DNA from: an uncultured Opitutia bacterium
Lineage (GTDB): Bacteria > Verrucomicrobiota > Verrucomicrobiia > Opitutales > Opitutaceae
Assembly (NCBI GenBank): GCA_903872425.1
Contig: CAIQKQ010000016.1
Location: 1-38,545 of the forward strand
Direction: 5' to 3'
DNA length: 38,545 nt
Shown: in pieces, positions 10,482 to 19,212 of the stretch
Position numbering within the stretch: position 1 is the stretch's first letter
How the letters are laid out: each line of letters starts with the position of its first letter
Translations under genes and position numbers: made by a program
The notes under the pieces: generated by a model
What the model was told of the DNA's origin: nothing
The model's input: the letters and a program-made list of their open reading frames with translations, nothing else
Databases searched by the model: none

Positions 10482-11747
10482 ATGCTCAACGCCTCCCCGC
10501 TCTCCGTTCTCGATCCTGAAATTTACTCGGCCATTTCCGCCGAGTTCGCCCGCCAACAGGGCCACATCGAGCTGATCGCCTCAGAAAACTTCACCTACCC
10601 CGCCGTCATGCAAGCGCAGGGCAGCGTGCTCACCAATAAATACGCTGAGGGCTACCCGGCCAAACGCTGGTATGGCGGCTGCGAGTTTGTGGACAAGGTT
10701 GAGCAAGTCGCGATTGACCGCGCTAAGACGCTCTTTGGCGCTGAGCACGCCAACGTTCAACCGCACTCCGGTTCGCAGGCCAACTTCGCCGTGTACACCT
10801 CTTGCCTCCAGCCCGGCGACAAGATCCTCGGCATGAACCTCAGCCACGGCGGCCACCTCACGCACGGCAACCCGGCCAACTTCTCCGGCAAGCTCTACCA
10901 GTTTGTCCAATACGGTGTGCGCGAGGACAACGGTCTCATTGACTACGACGCCCTCGCCGCCACCGCCGCCGCCGAGAAACCCAAGATGATCACCGTCGGC
11001 GCCAGCGCTTACTCGCGCGTGATAGATTTCGCACGCATGGGCGAGATCGCCCGCTCCGTCGGTGCGCTACTCTTCGCCGACATCGCGCACATCGCCGGCC
11101 TCGTCGCCACCGGACACCATCCCTCGCCGTTCCCGCACGCCGACTTCGTAACGACCACTACGCATAAGACCCTGCGTGGCCCACGTGGCGGCCTCACCAT
11201 GTGCAAGGCGGCGCACGCCAAAGCGATTGACTCCGCCGTCTTCCCCGGCGGCCAGGGCGGTCCGCTCATGCACGTCATCGCCGCCAAGGCCGTGTGCTTC
11301 GCCGAGGCGCTCAAGCCCGAGTTCAAGACCTACTCAGGCCAGATCATCAAAAACTCCCGCGCCCTCTGCGCCGCCATGCAGTCACGCGGCTACAAGATCG
11401 TGTCGGGCGGCACCGACAACCACCTTTTCCTCGTGGATCTCCGCGCCAATCTCCCCGAGCTCACTGCCAAGAAGGCGCAGGAGACGCTGGATCTCGCCCA
11501 CATCACGACGAACAAGAACACCGTCCCCTTCGAGACGCGTTCGCCCTTCCAAGCCTCCGGTATCCGCCTCGGCACCCCTGCCGTGACGACGCGCGGCATG
11601 GTCGAGGCGGACATGGACGAAATCGCCGCCTGCATTGATCTCGTGCTGAAAGCCACCGGCACCCCAGAAGAAGCCGCCGCCCTCGCCGCCGCCAAGCCCC
11701 GCGTCGCCGCGCTCACCGCCCGCTTCCCGCTGCCGTATCGGCTGTGA
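10482..11747 (+). CDS. glyA: Serine hydroxymethyltransferase
   Basis: PLP enzyme that converts serine and tetrahydrofolate to glycine and 5,10-methylene-THF, feeding one-carbon metabolism. It has 421 residues, the usual length. Visible motifs: IELIASEN near the N-terminus, the NKYAEGYP-x-R-x-YGG segment, HGGHLTHG, the [10 protein letters not shown] strand, and the PLP-lysine region [16 protein letters not shown] chose ATG 10482 because homologues start close to the LDPEI helix; an upstream extension to 10368 looks non-coding. There is no glycine riboswitch or Shine-Dalgarno in the 180-base leader, only a TATTTT box near 10420. The DUF4160 remnant follows 28 bases downstream. Confidence 0.97.
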   Translation: MLNASPLSVLDPEIYSAISAEFARQQGHIELIASENFTYPAVMQAQGSVLTNKYAEGYPAKRWYGGCEFVDKVEQVAIDRAKTLFGAEHANVQPHSGSQANFAVYTSCLQPGDKILGMNLSHGGHLTHGNPANFSGKLYQFVQYGVREDNGLIDYDALAATAAAEKPKMITVGASAYSRVIDFARMGEIARSVGALLFADIAHIAGLVATGHHPSPFPHADFVTTTTHKTLRGPRGGLTMCKAAHAKAIDSAVFPGGQGGPLMHVIAAKAVCFAEALKPEFKTYSGQIIKNSRALCAAMQSRGYKIVSGGTDNHLFLVDLRANLPELTAKKAQETLDLAHITTNKNTVPFETRSPFQASGIRLGTPAVTTRGMVEADMDEIAACIDLVLKATGTPEEAAALAAAKPRVAALTARFPLPYRL

Positions 11748-11775
11748 GCATTCCGCCGCACCAGCCAACCGTGAG

Positions 11776-12006
11776 ATGGTGAATGGTTAGCGGATCGCTT
11801 TTTTCAGCGTCCGATCTGGCGAACCACCTCACGTCCACATCGCTAAGGCCGGCGCGGTGTGCAAGGTTTAGCTTGGGTCGATGGAATTCGCCCGAACGCG
11901 CGGCTTCCGCGAACAAGAGCTGCGCGAATTTGTCGGCTTGTTTCGCGAGCACCTTGCACGCATTATGCATGCCTGGCATGAACGACGCGGACATCCTCAA
12001 GGTTGA
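11776..12006 (+). pseudogene. DUF4160-family gene with two in-frame TAG codons
   Basis: Frame 1 from ATG 11776 to TGA 12004-12006 reads as a complete small DUF4160 protein (76 residues) apart from two TAG codons at 11788-11790 and 11869-11871. Between and after them the family signature is intact: RIAFFS, GEPPHVHI, then after the second TAG RTRGFREQELREF and an end resembling LLEAWHEHFG (here MHAWHERRG). Both TAGs sit where the family has an aromatic residue: before R-x-x-F-F, and in K-x-W-L. A single G-to-A change of TGG explains each. TAG ends other genes here (alaS, the SNF2 gene), so genome-wide recoding is unlikely. The 3' end overlaps the DUF2442 start by 29 bases, the normal layout of this pair. 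Confidence 0.75.
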
Positions 12007-12277
12007 AATCACCGATACGCTCCTGCCCTTCCAACTGAGCGACGGGAGGAAAGCCAGCGCACCGCTCGAGCTTTACCCCACACTCCTGCGCGCCACGCCC
12101 TCCGAGCGCGCCGATTTTGTTAGTTACCCTTTCTCCGTCCACTGGACCGCGCTTGAGGTGGACCTAGACGCCGAATATCTGCTTCGGGCTGCACCTGAAC
12201 CGCCCGCCTACGCGGCCAAAACCGCGCACCAACCGATGCAGGTGGCCGAACCGACCGCGCCATATCGCGCCGAGTAA
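11978..12277 (+). CDS. DUF2442-domain protein
   Basis: A 99-residue protein whose first 70 residues fit DUF2442: DGRKASAPLELYPTLLRAT, an S-E-R turn, then VHWTALEVDLDAEYLL. The last 25 residues are a loose Ala/Pro tail. ATG 11978 is chosen; ATG 11969 in the same frame adds three residues. It overlaps the end of the DUF4160 remnant, and the two families are commonly adjacent; they have been proposed as a toxin-antitoxin-like or DNA-binding pair without firm biochemistry. If the partner is dead, this gene is an orphan half of the module. Confidence 0.75.
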   Translation: MNDADILKVEITDTLLPFQLSDGRKASAPLELYPTLLRATPSERADFVSYPFSVHWTALEVDLDAEYLLRAAPEPPAYAAKTAHQPMQVAEPTAPYRAE

Positions 12278-12313
12278 GCCGAATAGCCCGCTACAGCACC
12301 CTATATTATTACC

Positions 12314-12673
12314 ATGATTGAGGTACGCAATTTAAACGAAGCGCGGGCAAAAGTGTTTTGGGATGAAAAGCCTGAACAAGTCGTCGCCTTTTTGCAGTCG
12401 AAAGGCGGTGGCGAAAAAGAAGCTCTAAGGTTCGTCGCCACATTCAGGCGAGAAAGAATCGCCAGCCTTAGAAAATCGGGGATCAGACTGCTCATCCTTG
12501 GAGGCGGGTTGCTTGCACTATCCACTACCCAATTTTTGATTTTGGAAGTGGCAGGGCTATGGAGGCTGATGCTGGTAGCTGGAATTTTTGGTCTTATATT
12601 GATCGTTAAGGGTATATTCTGCTTAATTATTCCGAGCGCGGAAAAGGGTGGCCTTGCCAAGAAAGATTATTGA
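12314..12673 (+). CDS. Small membrane protein of unknown function
   Basis: A 119-residue protein. Residues 1-55 are charged and helical (KVFWDEKPEQVVAFLQSK), followed by two membrane segments (LLILGGGLLALSTTQFLIL and LMLVAGIFGLILIVKGIFCL) and a short basic tail. Its GC content is clearly lower than that of its neighbours, suggesting relaxed codon use or acquisition. TATATT lies at 12302-12307, only 6 bases before the ATG, which would give a near-leaderless message if used as a -10. The stop overlaps the convergent GGCT-like gene by 7 bases. I do not recognise the family. Confidence 0.7.
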   Translation: MIEVRNLNEARAKVFWDEKPEQVVAFLQSKGGGEKEALRFVATFRRERIASLRKSGIRLLILGGGLLALSTTQFLILEVAGLWRLMLVAGIFGLILIVKGIFCLIIPSAEKGGLAKKDY

Positions 12674-13041
12674 TTCGGCAGCCCAAACCTCGCGTCCACA
12701 TACACCCACGCCCGATGGCCGGAGCGCAGCGTCACGGCGACGCGCTGGTAGGCGGCCACCTCGTATTTGTCCGCGTTGCGCAGCTCCTCCGCCGTGACGG
12801 CAAAGAACATCCCATCCACGCTGTCCTCGTCGCGGCCGGTGAACTGAACAATCGGGTGATGAGTTTTTCCACTTGTGGCGACAACTGCGGCGTCCTCGAT
12901 TTTCAATAGTTTTTGCGCGTAACCGGGCAGCGCATCTTTCACCCCTGGAAGCCGCCGTCCAAATGTCGCAAGCTGCACCGTCTCTAGTTGTAACGTTCCG
13001 TAGGAAAACAGCAGTTCGGTGGTGACTGGAGTCGTGGACAT
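12667..13041 (-). CDS. Gamma-glutamylcyclotransferase-like (AIG2-like) protein
   Basis: A 124-residue cytoplasmic protein of the GGCT/AIG2 fold. Residues 10-16 are FSYGTLQ, the substrate-binding loop (YGxL). The conserved acidic residue of the family is in DKYEVAAYQRV (about 92-102). The family includes enzymes releasing 5-oxoproline from gamma-glutamyl amines or peptides, but many bacterial members have no assigned reaction. ATG 13041 is preferred over the much longer frame upstream. It follows the SNF2 gene on the same strand after 115 bases. Confidence 0.8.
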   Translation of the reverse strand: MSTTPVTTELLFSYGTLQLETVQLATFGRRLPGVKDALPGYAQKLLKIEDAAVVATSGKTHHPIVQFTGRDEDSVDGMFFAVTAEELRNADKYEVAAYQRVAVTLRSGHRAWVYVDARFGLPNQ

Positions 13042-13156
13042 GGCTGGGACTTTGACAGCCCTCTGCTGTGCGCCGGTGAAAGTCAACGCCAAGCTGGGCG
13101 GGGCATTGCAGCCATGCTCCCCGTTCGGCGTCCAGCGAACATCGGCTACACTACGT

Positions 13157-15775
13157 CTACTCCAGAATCTTTCGCAGGCTCTCAAGGTCGAGGACGCTCG
13201 CGAGGCTTTCTTCCTGGACCACGGCTGCCGCCAGCGCGGACTTCTCGCGTTGCATGGCGCGGATTTTTTGCTCGACGGTATCGGCCGCGACGAGGCGGTA
13301 AGCCACCACGGGCTGCGTCTGGCCGATACGATGGGTACGGTCAATTGCCTGCGCCTCCACCGCCGGGTTCCACCACGGATCGCAGAGGATGACGTAGCTC
13401 GCGGCGGTGAGGTTAAGGCCGAAACCCGCTGCTTTGAGCGAGAGGAGAAACACAGTCTGCGTGCGGTCCGCCTGAAATTTCTTCACGAGCTCGGCGCGGT
13501 TTTCCGTCTGGCCTGTGAGCACGAGGTGGTTGATGCCGGCGGTGACGAGGCGGGCTTCGATGAGTTTTAGCAGCTCGACGAACTGGCTGAACACGAGCAC
13601 CTGCTGGCCCTCGTCGCGTAGCTCCTCGAGACGCTCGAGGAGGGCGTCGAGTTTGGCGCTAGGCAGGTCGGCGTGAGCAGAGGACACGAGCGCGGGGTGG
13701 CAGCAAATTTGGCGCAGGCGCAGGAGACTGGCGAGGACGTTGAAACGCACGGCGTCGAGCGCGCGGTCAGTGCTGACGCCCAGAAGCTGAGCGCGGGCCC
13801 GTTTGAGCTCGGCCTCATAGAGGAGGCGTTGCTCGCCTTCGAGATCTACGAGGATCTCGTCCTCAGTGCGGGGGGGCAGCTCGGGCGCGACCTGTGATTT
13901 GGTGCGGCGAAGCATGAAATGGTGGACGCGGCGGCGCAGGCGTGCGGCAGAGGTGGCGTCATCGTCGGGGAATTGTCGGCGGAAAGCGGCCTGCGGGCCG
14001 AGGAGGCCGGGCTGCACGAAGGCGAAAAGGCTCCAGAGATCGAGCAGGCGGTTCTCGATCGGTGTGCCGGTGAGTGCGAGACGGTGTGCCGCCGGGATGG
14101 CGCGCGCGGTGACGGCCGTTTGGCTGAGGGGATTTTTAATGAACTGCGCCTCGTCCAAGATGACGGCGTCCCACGCGTGGTGTTTGAACCACGCGGCGCT
14201 GTTGCGAAGCTGAGTGTAGTTGGCAACAACGATCGCGGGGCCATCGGGTGGGCCGGGCGGCATTTTTTCCAACGTGCACTCGGATGTGAACAGGATGGCG
14301 GTGAGCGTGGGGGCGAAATGCGCCGTCTCGGTCTGCCAGCCGTGCATCACGCTTTTGGGGCAGACGACGAGCGCGCGAAGGGGACGACCCGCGCGGGCAG
14401 GGTCGACGCGGATCGTTTCGGCGTGGTGGAGCAGCCAGGCGAGCGCCTGCACAGTTTTGCCGAGACCCATGTCATCGGCAAGGATGCCGCCAAAGCCATT
14501 CGCAGCGAGGTGCGCGATGAAATGAAAACCCTCTTCCTGATAATGCCGCAGCGTGCCGCGCAGGCCAGCAGGCGTCGGTGGCGCGGGCAAAGCCGCCAGC
14601 GCCGCGGCGCGGGCGCGCAGGGTGGCGGCGAGGGCAAGGTCGCGCGCAACGAACGTCGCGGCCTCGCTGGCAAGCTGGAGTGCGTGCAGCCTGTGGCGGG
14701 CGGGTCGGCCGTGCGCGATCATGTCCTCGGCGCGCAGGCCGAGCCGGTCGAGCGCCGCAGCGGTGGCCGCTGTCGCCTCGCTCGCGAGCTCGAGACGGCG
14801 CCAGCCGATGCCGGGCAGGCGCACCCATTTGCCGCGCGCCTTTAGGAGCAACGCTAGCTCGTCGGGCGATAGCGTAGTGTCGTCCACGTGCAGCTCGGCC
14901 GTGAGGTCGAACCAGTCGTGGTTCGCGCCACCCGCCGCGACGGCGGCAAATTCCACGCGGCCCTGCAATGCCGGTCCAAGTAAGCCGGCCAGCTCGGGGG
15001 CGGCCTCGATCTCCAGGTCGGGCGGGAGCGTCGCCCGCCACTCGACGAATTCTTCGGCAAAATTTTTCGTGGCCGCACGTGTCCATGCGTTCGCCCAGAC
15101 GTTCCACCGTAAACGAAAATCAGCAAAGCACGCCCCGACGGCGTTGGCGTCGCCCACGTCGAGGCCAATGAGCGGCTCGCCCGGAGCGGGCGGTGGCGGC
15201 ACGGCGCTGGGCGTCCATTGCCAACCGCCTTCGCCGCTCCAACTTTGTTCGCACGGCGGATCGTCGCCGCGCGCCAGCAGCCGCACGTGAAACTGCGTAG
15301 GGTCGTATTCGTCGTTGTCCGCGCTGAGCCAGCATTTTAACCGGGCGCGGGCGGGAATGAGGCGCACGTTTTGGTCGGTGCCATCTGCCGCGCGCGGTGG
15401 CGGCGGGGGCGCAGGCGCCGGCTCGGCGGCGGCTGCCCGAACCTCAGCCGCCGCGAGCTCAGCGAGCCATGCGAGGCCGGCGGCATGGCCGTGGACGCAG
15501 CTTTTCAGATGGGTGCAAGTGCAATGCGACGACCACGCCCCTCGCGTGAGGAAAAGTTTCACCGCCCGCCCCGGTTCCTCATCCGTCACCAACGCACTCA
15601 CAAAATGGTCGGCGTCGGCCCAGACCTTGGCGACTTGCCCGGCGTTGAATATGTGCTCACCCTGCTCACGCATATCGTCGTCGTGTGCGTCCAGCCACGC
15701 CCGCAGCGCGGCGAGCGCTTCGGGCATCTGGACACTGCGAACATTGGGCGCACGGGCGCGGATTTTGGCAGACAT
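13157..15775 (-). CDS. SWIM zinc-finger SNF2-family DEAD/H helicase
   Basis: An 872-residue ATP-dependent DNA translocase. Near residue 80 it has a SWIM zinc finger (CTCTHLKSCVHGHA; C-x-C-x-n-C-x-H). A long middle region of unknown fold follows. Then come the SNF2 helicase lobes: DDMGLGKTVQALAW (Walker A), ILDEAQFIKNP (motif II), LTGTPIENRLLDLWSLF (motif III), VFSQFVELL, LKAAGFGLNLT and DRTHRIGQTQPVVAYRL (motif VI). The role is DNA or nucleoprotein remodelling, perhaps in repair or transcription; RapA-like function is possible but RapA lacks SWIM. ATG 15775 is chosen because the longer frame would translate the hairpin at 15869. The stop is TAG. Confidence 0.92.
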   Translation of the reverse strand: MSAKIRARAPNVRSVQMPEALAALRAWLDAHDDDMREQGEHIFNAGQVAKVWADADHFVSALVTDEEPGRAVKLFLTRGAWSSHCTCTHLKSCVHGHAAGLAWLAELAAAEVRAAAAEPAPAPPPPPRAADGTDQNVRLIPARARLKCWLSADNDEYDPTQFHVRLLARGDDPPCEQSWSGEGGWQWTPSAVPPPPAPGEPLIGLDVGDANAVGACFADFRLRWNVWANAWTRAATKNFAEEFVEWRATLPPDLEIEAAPELAGLLGPALQGRVEFAAVAAGGANHDWFDLTAELHVDDTTLSPDELALLLKARGKWVRLPGIGWRRLELASEATAATAAALDRLGLRAEDMIAHGRPARHRLHALQLASEAATFVARDLALAATLRARAAALAALPAPPTPAGLRGTLRHYQEEGFHFIAHLAANGFGGILADDMGLGKTVQALAWLLHHAETIRVDPARAGRPLRALVVCPKSVMHGWQTETAHFAPTLTAILFTSECTLEKMPPGPPDGPAIVVANYTQLRNSAAWFKHHAWDAVILDEAQFIKNPLSQTAVTARAIPAAHRLALTGTPIENRLLDLWSLFAFVQPGLLGPQAAFRRQFPDDDATSAARLRRRVHHFMLRRTKSQVAPELPPRTEDEILVDLEGEQRLLYEAELKRARAQLLGVSTDRALDAVRFNVLASLLRLRQICCHPALVSSAHADLPSAKLDALLERLEELRDEGQQVLVFSQFVELLKLIEARLVTAGINHLVLTGQTENRAELVKKFQADRTQTVFLLSLKAAGFGLNLTAASYVILCDPWWNPAVEAQAIDRTHRIGQTQPVVAYRLVAADTVEQKIRAMQREKSALAAAVVQEESLASVLDLESLRKILE

Positions 15776-15868
15776 AGCAATTGGCAAACTTACGCTTGAA
15801 CGTGAAACAATGCGATTGGCGGCAGATGGAGTGCTCGGGAAGTGCCCGCGTTCCGCCGAGGATTTCAG

Positions 15869-15893
15869 CGGCGGTGGCGGGTCGCCACCGCCG
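15869..15893. repeat. Perfect 11-bp hairpin between glyS and the SNF2 gene
   Basis: Arms CGGCGGTGGCG (15869-15879) and CGCCACCGCCG (15883-15893) are perfectly complementary around a 3-base loop. It lies in the 149-base gap between two minus-strand genes. No T-run follows on either strand, so it is more like an extragenic palindrome or an mRNA-stability hairpin for the glyS 3' end than a terminator. Confidence 0.6.
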
Positions 15894-15924
15894 GTACACG
15901 GGAGCCTTCTCCCCCTGAATTGAT

Positions 15925-17466
15925 TCAATACACCTGTTCGTCGAGCAGCGCAAGCAGCTCGGTCTCGGTGATACGGCGCTGCACCATGGAGTCGCGCTCG
16001 CGCAGCGTGAACGTGTCACCTGGTTTCTCGATGGTGTCGAAGTCCACCGTCACACACCATGGTGTGCCGATCTCGTCCTGCCGTCGGTAGCGGCGGCCGA
16101 TATTACCGCCGTCGTCGTAGAACACAGCGTAACGGCGCTTGAGTTTCGCGTGCAGCGCGCGGGCGCGGGCGACGAGCGGCTCTTTGTTTTTTAGCAGCGG
16201 CAGCACCGCGACCTTCACCGGCGCAACGCGCGGCGAAAGGCGGAGCACGGTGCGTTTCTCGACGTTGCCCTTCTCGTCGGTCACGTCCTCCTCCGCGTAG
16301 CCAGCGCAGAGCACGGCGAGCAAAATACGATCCACGCCCACCGCAGGTTCGATAACGTGCGGGACGAATTTCTTTTTGGTGGCCTCGTCAAAAATTTCCT
16401 GTGGCTTGCCGCTGGCCGTGCCGTGCTGCGTGAGGTCGTAGTTGCCGCGCGCGGCGATACCCCACAGCTCTTGCACGCCGAAGGGATAGGCGAACATAAT
16501 ATCCGTCGTGCCCTTCGAGTAGAAAGCGAGTTTCTCCTTCGGGTGGTCGTGCTCGCTGAGGTGCGTGTCGGGCAGGCCGATGCTGCGCAGCCAGTCCTTA
16601 CACCAGTCAATCCAGTGGCGGTGCCACTTCGCCCAGTCGTCATCCTCGTGGATGAAGAACTCCATCTCCATCTGCTCAAACTCGCGTGAGCGGAAGATGA
16701 AATTGCGCGGCGTGATCTCGTTGCGAAAACTTTTTCCGATTTGCGCGATACCGAACGGCAGCTTCACGCGCCCGGTGTCCACGACATTCTTGAAATCAAC
16801 GAACATGCCCTGCGCCGTCTCGGGGCGAAGGTAGGCAACCGACGAGGCGTCGGTCATCGCGCCCACGTTGGTTTGGAACATCATGTTAAACGAGCGCGGC
16901 GGCGTGAGGCTACCCGGCTCGCCGGTGGCGGGCGACGGGATGAGCGCGATTTCCTCGGGCTTGGCCTCGGTAAAATCCTTGGCGCAAACGGGTGAGAGGG
17001 TGCCTTGAATGGCTTTTTTGCGCTTGAGTGCCTCGGCGGCGCTTTGTAACTCGGCGACCGTGTTCTCGCTTTCGAGCGCAGCGACGTAGCCGACCGTATT
17101 AGCTTTGCCATCCGCGCCAGTCACAACAACCGGGGAGAAGAACAACTGGTCCGCGCGATACCGCTGCTTGCTTACTTTGCAGTCCACGAGCGGGTCGGTG
17201 AAGCCAGCGACGTGGCCGGATGCCTCCCAAACCTTAGGGTGCATGATGATGGAGGACTCTAGGCCGACGATGTCCTCGCGGCGGCGCACCATATCGGCCC
17301 ACCAGCAGTCGCGGATGTTTTTCTTAAGTTCGGAGCCGAGGGGTCCGTAATCGAAAAAACCGTTGAAGCCGCCGTAGATTTCGGAGGACGGAAAGATGAA
17401 TCCGCGACGCTTGGCGAGCGAAACGACGGCTTCCATGAGATTGGCGGGAGGGACAGACGTGGACAT
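15925..17466 (-). CDS. glyS: Glycyl-tRNA synthetase, class II homodimeric type
   Basis: Charges tRNA-Gly. It has 513 residues, fitting the alpha2 (eukaryote/Gram-positive-like) form rather than the two-gene alpha2beta2 form. Visible: [14 protein letters not shown] and [16 protein letters not shown] at the N-terminus, motif 2 ([19 protein letters not shown]), motif 3 ([12 protein letters not shown]), and the C-terminal anticodon-binding domain with [19 protein letters not shown]. The gene name follows the single-subunit usage. A candidate promoter lies 12-40 bases upstream. A perfect hairpin lies beyond the stop. A tRNA-Gly gene is present elsewhere in the window (29222). Confidence 0.96.
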   Translation of the reverse strand: MSTSVPPANLMEAVVSLAKRRGFIFPSSEIYGGFNGFFDYGPLGSELKKNIRDCWWADMVRRREDIVGLESSIIMHPKVWEASGHVAGFTDPLVDCKVSKQRYRADQLFFSPVVVTGADGKANTVGYVAALESENTVAELQSAAEALKRKKAIQGTLSPVCAKDFTEAKPEEIALIPSPATGEPGSLTPPRSFNMMFQTNVGAMTDASSVAYLRPETAQGMFVDFKNVVDTGRVKLPFGIAQIGKSFRNEITPRNFIFRSREFEQMEMEFFIHEDDDWAKWHRHWIDWCKDWLRSIGLPDTHLSEHDHPKEKLAFYSKGTTDIMFAYPFGVQELWGIAARGNYDLTQHGTASGKPQEIFDEATKKKFVPHVIEPAVGVDRILLAVLCAGYAEEDVTDEKGNVEKRTVLRLSPRVAPVKVAVLPLLKNKEPLVARARALHAKLKRRYAVFYDDGGNIGRRYRRQDEIGTPWCVTVDFDTIEKPGDTFTLRERDSMVQRRITETELLALLDEQVY

Positions 17467-17477
17467 AGGAACGGGCA

Positions 17478-17506
17478 GCTCTACCCCCCCGTTCCGCCGG
17501 GGTCAA
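17478..17506 (-). promoter_or_regulatory. Candidate glyS promoter giving a very short leader
   Basis: On the minus strand TTGACC (17506-17501), a 17-base spacer and TAGAGC (17483-17478) precede the glyS ATG at 17466. Normal start-site spacing would leave about 5 leader bases, with no Shine-Dalgarno. Confidence 0.4.
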
Positions 17507-17530
17507 TGGCGCGTTGCAGGAAACTTGCGC

Positions 17531-18436
17531 TCACTGCACATCGAGGCCGAGCTGCTTTTGTGCCGCAGCCTGCTCTTTGGCGGCCGCCTGCACCTCAGCG
17601 ATGGCGGCGTTGAACTTGGTCAGGGCCGTGTTGCGCTCAAAGGCAATTTGCCCATTTCGACGCGACCAGTGGCCCCATTCGGAATCCAGCAAATCCACCA
17701 GAGTGAGCACAGCAGCAAACATGGCATCATCCGTGTCGCGAATTTTCAGCATCAGCGGAAGCTTGGCCACCTGCGCCTTGTCAAAACCGGCCACGGCCGA
17801 CTCAATTGATTGCGCCGATACCCCTTTCGCGGCAAGCGCGGCGCGGTAGTTTTTCTCCCCGTTGGCAACGACCTGCCGAAACTCTTGGTTGACCGCGACC
17901 AATTCTTTCAACGCGGTGCGGCGCGGCGCGATGCTGGCCTGATCCGTGAGCCACTTGAAGTCGAGTACATGGTTGGAGTCCGCCTTCAACCCGGCCGCTT
18001 GATAGCGATCCTTCGCTGCATTCACGTCGGCCACATATTTTTTGCCGGCCTCCTGCAACGCCACCGCATCGGTGATGCCCGTGAGCTTCCCGTTCACCAG
18101 CGGAAGCAACTGGCCCGCGACGGCCAAACCGTAGATAACAAAGAATGTGACGTTGGCCGCCATGCGCGACGGGCGGGTAAACCGCCAGACGCACCATGAA
18201 ATGAGTATCGGGAACAGCAGCATCCCAACCGAGAAGCCAACTCGTTCACCCCACACGTGTGCCGCCGCGTCTGGATCAAGGCCGCTGGTTTTCAAGGCAG
18301 CGGTGCCGATGATGACCACGCTGGCCACGCCCCACAGAATCCATGCGGCCAAGTGCAACCGGAAGGTGGGTGGCGGCGGCAGGGGCGGCGGGGTAGTCAA
18401 AGGAACGGGCAGGACCGGTGGCGGGGTGGATTCCAT
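17531..18436 (-). CDS. Membrane protein of unknown function
   Basis: A 301-residue protein that I cannot assign. After a Pro-rich cytoplasmic start (residues 1-20) there are three membrane segments at about 30-50, 65-85 and 93-115 (AAWILWGVASVVIIGTAAL, VGFSVGMLLFPILISW, TFFVIYGLAVAGQLLPLV). The remaining 185 residues are soluble and mostly helical, with a possible coiled coil at the C-terminus (EVQAAAKEQAAAQKQL). I chose ATG 18436 so that the membrane segments fall near the start; a longer frame reaches 18472. It sits between glyS and the EF-hand terminator and shows no operon link to either. Confidence 0.75.
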   Translation of the reverse strand: MESTPPPVLPVPLTTPPPLPPPPTFRLHLAAWILWGVASVVIIGTAALKTSGLDPDAAAHVWGERVGFSVGMLLFPILISWCVWRFTRPSRMAANVTFFVIYGLAVAGQLLPLVNGKLTGITDAVALQEAGKKYVADVNAAKDRYQAAGLKADSNHVLDFKWLTDQASIAPRRTALKELVAVNQEFRQVVANGEKNYRAALAAKGVSAQSIESAVAGFDKAQVAKLPLMLKIRDTDDAMFAAVLTLVDLLDSEWGHWSRRNGQIAFERNTALTKFNAAIAEVQAAAKEQAAAQKQLGLDVQ

Positions 18437-18517
18437 AACGCAAAACAGTGCCGCGCGCACCGTCACGGTCAATTTCCAAAACGCCGCACCTTAATCCCGA
18501 CCGTCGTCCACGAGCAC

Positions 18518-18555
18518 AAAAATCGCCGCCAGCGATTCCGAGATCGCCGGCGGCG
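18518..18555 (-). terminator. Strong intrinsic terminator of the first EF-hand gene
   Basis: Read on the minus strand, a 13-bp stem with one G-T pair (plus-strand arms 18524-18536 and 18543-18555, 6-base loop) is followed by ATTTTTG. It lies 38 bases past the stop of the EF-hand gene at 18593 and separates it from the membrane-protein gene. Confidence 0.85.
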
Positions 18556-18592
18556 GACAGGTGGATGAGGGTTGGATGGTTAGTGGGAAATT

Positions 18593-19132
18593 TCAGTTTT
18601 CGCCGGGTGAAGGGCCACCAGGACCACCACGACGACCGGGCCCGCCGCGGCCGCCACCGCCGGGAAAACCTTGCGGTCCATTTTGAAAACCGGGACCAGC
18701 GTTACCGCCGCCGGGCATGTGACCGACTTGCGGACCTGGGCCGCCGGGATTCGGGCCGTCTTGTCCAGGACCGGGACCTTGACCGCCGCGCTGGCCGCCG
18801 GGGCCGGTGGGCTCGCGCTCAGGCAGTGCGGCAGCGATCTCGCGCAGCGTGAGCTGGCCGTCGCCGTTTTTGTCGAGCTGCTTGAGCACTTCTGGCGCGG
18901 CGGTGATTTCTTTCGCGGAGAGTAGTCCGTCCTCGTCTGTGTCGAGCAGACCGAAGAGTCCAGGCAGGCCACCAGGGGCGGGACCGCGCGGGGGCATGCG
19001 ATTGCCGCTGGCGTCGGTCGGCGCCGGTGGCGTCTGGCCAGCGCGAGGCGCGGCATTTTGGCCCAGTGCCAACGTCGCGGCGGCGAGCAAGCTCGCGGTG
19101 ACGGTGGCAAATATGAGACGTGGTGTTTTCAT
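18593..19132 (-). CDS. Secreted EF-hand protein with Gly/Pro-rich tail (1)
   Basis: A 179-residue exported protein. It has a signal peptide (MKTPRLIFATVTASLLAAATLALG, cut near residue 24), then two canonical EF-hand loops: 64-75 (DTDEDGLLSAKE) and 87-98 (DKNGDGQLTLRE), both with Asp/Asn at positions 1, 3, 5 and Glu at 12. A 75-residue Gly/Pro/Arg-rich low-complexity tail follows. The role is presumably periplasmic or surface Ca2+ binding. It is a paralogue of the next gene, with its own leader and terminator, so it is probably a separate transcript. It lies downstream of the kinase/regulator pair and may belong to its regulon, although I see no copy of the shared operator before this gene. 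Confidence 0.88.
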   Translation of the reverse strand: MKTPRLIFATVTASLLAAATLALGQNAAPRAGQTPPAPTDASGNRMPPRGPAPGGLPGLFGLLDTDEDGLLSAKEITAAPEVLKQLDKNGDGQLTLREIAAALPEREPTGPGGQRGGQGPGPGQDGPNPGGPGPQVGHMPGGGNAGPGFQNGPQGFPGGGGRGGPGRRGGPGGPSPGEN

Positions 19133-19161
19133 CGTGTATTAAGGTTTAAAATTCTGTGCGG

Positions 19162-19195
19162 AAAAATCGGCCGGCGGCCCGCATGGCCGCCGACC
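19162..19195 (-). terminator. Intrinsic terminator of the second EF-hand gene
   Basis: On the minus strand an 11-bp stem with one G-T pair (plus-strand arms 19169-19179 and 19185-19195, 5-base loop) is followed by GATTTTTCC. It begins 18 bases after the stop at 19213 and ends transcription before the next EF-hand gene. Confidence 0.85.
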
Positions 19196-19212
19196 ATTTC
19201 CCAACGCTCGAC

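Noticed and set aside
11788-11871. Genome-wide reassignment of TAG to an amino acid
   Set aside because: alaS and the SNF2 gene both end in TAG at homologous lengths, so TAG is a functional stop.
11713-12012. Minus-strand open frame overlapping the DUF4160/DUF2442 region
   Set aside because: It lacks any recognised motif, and the plus strand explains the region by two known families.
15869-15893. Hairpin as an intrinsic terminator of glyS
   Set aside because: Strong stem but no T-run on either strand; kept as a repeat/palindrome only.
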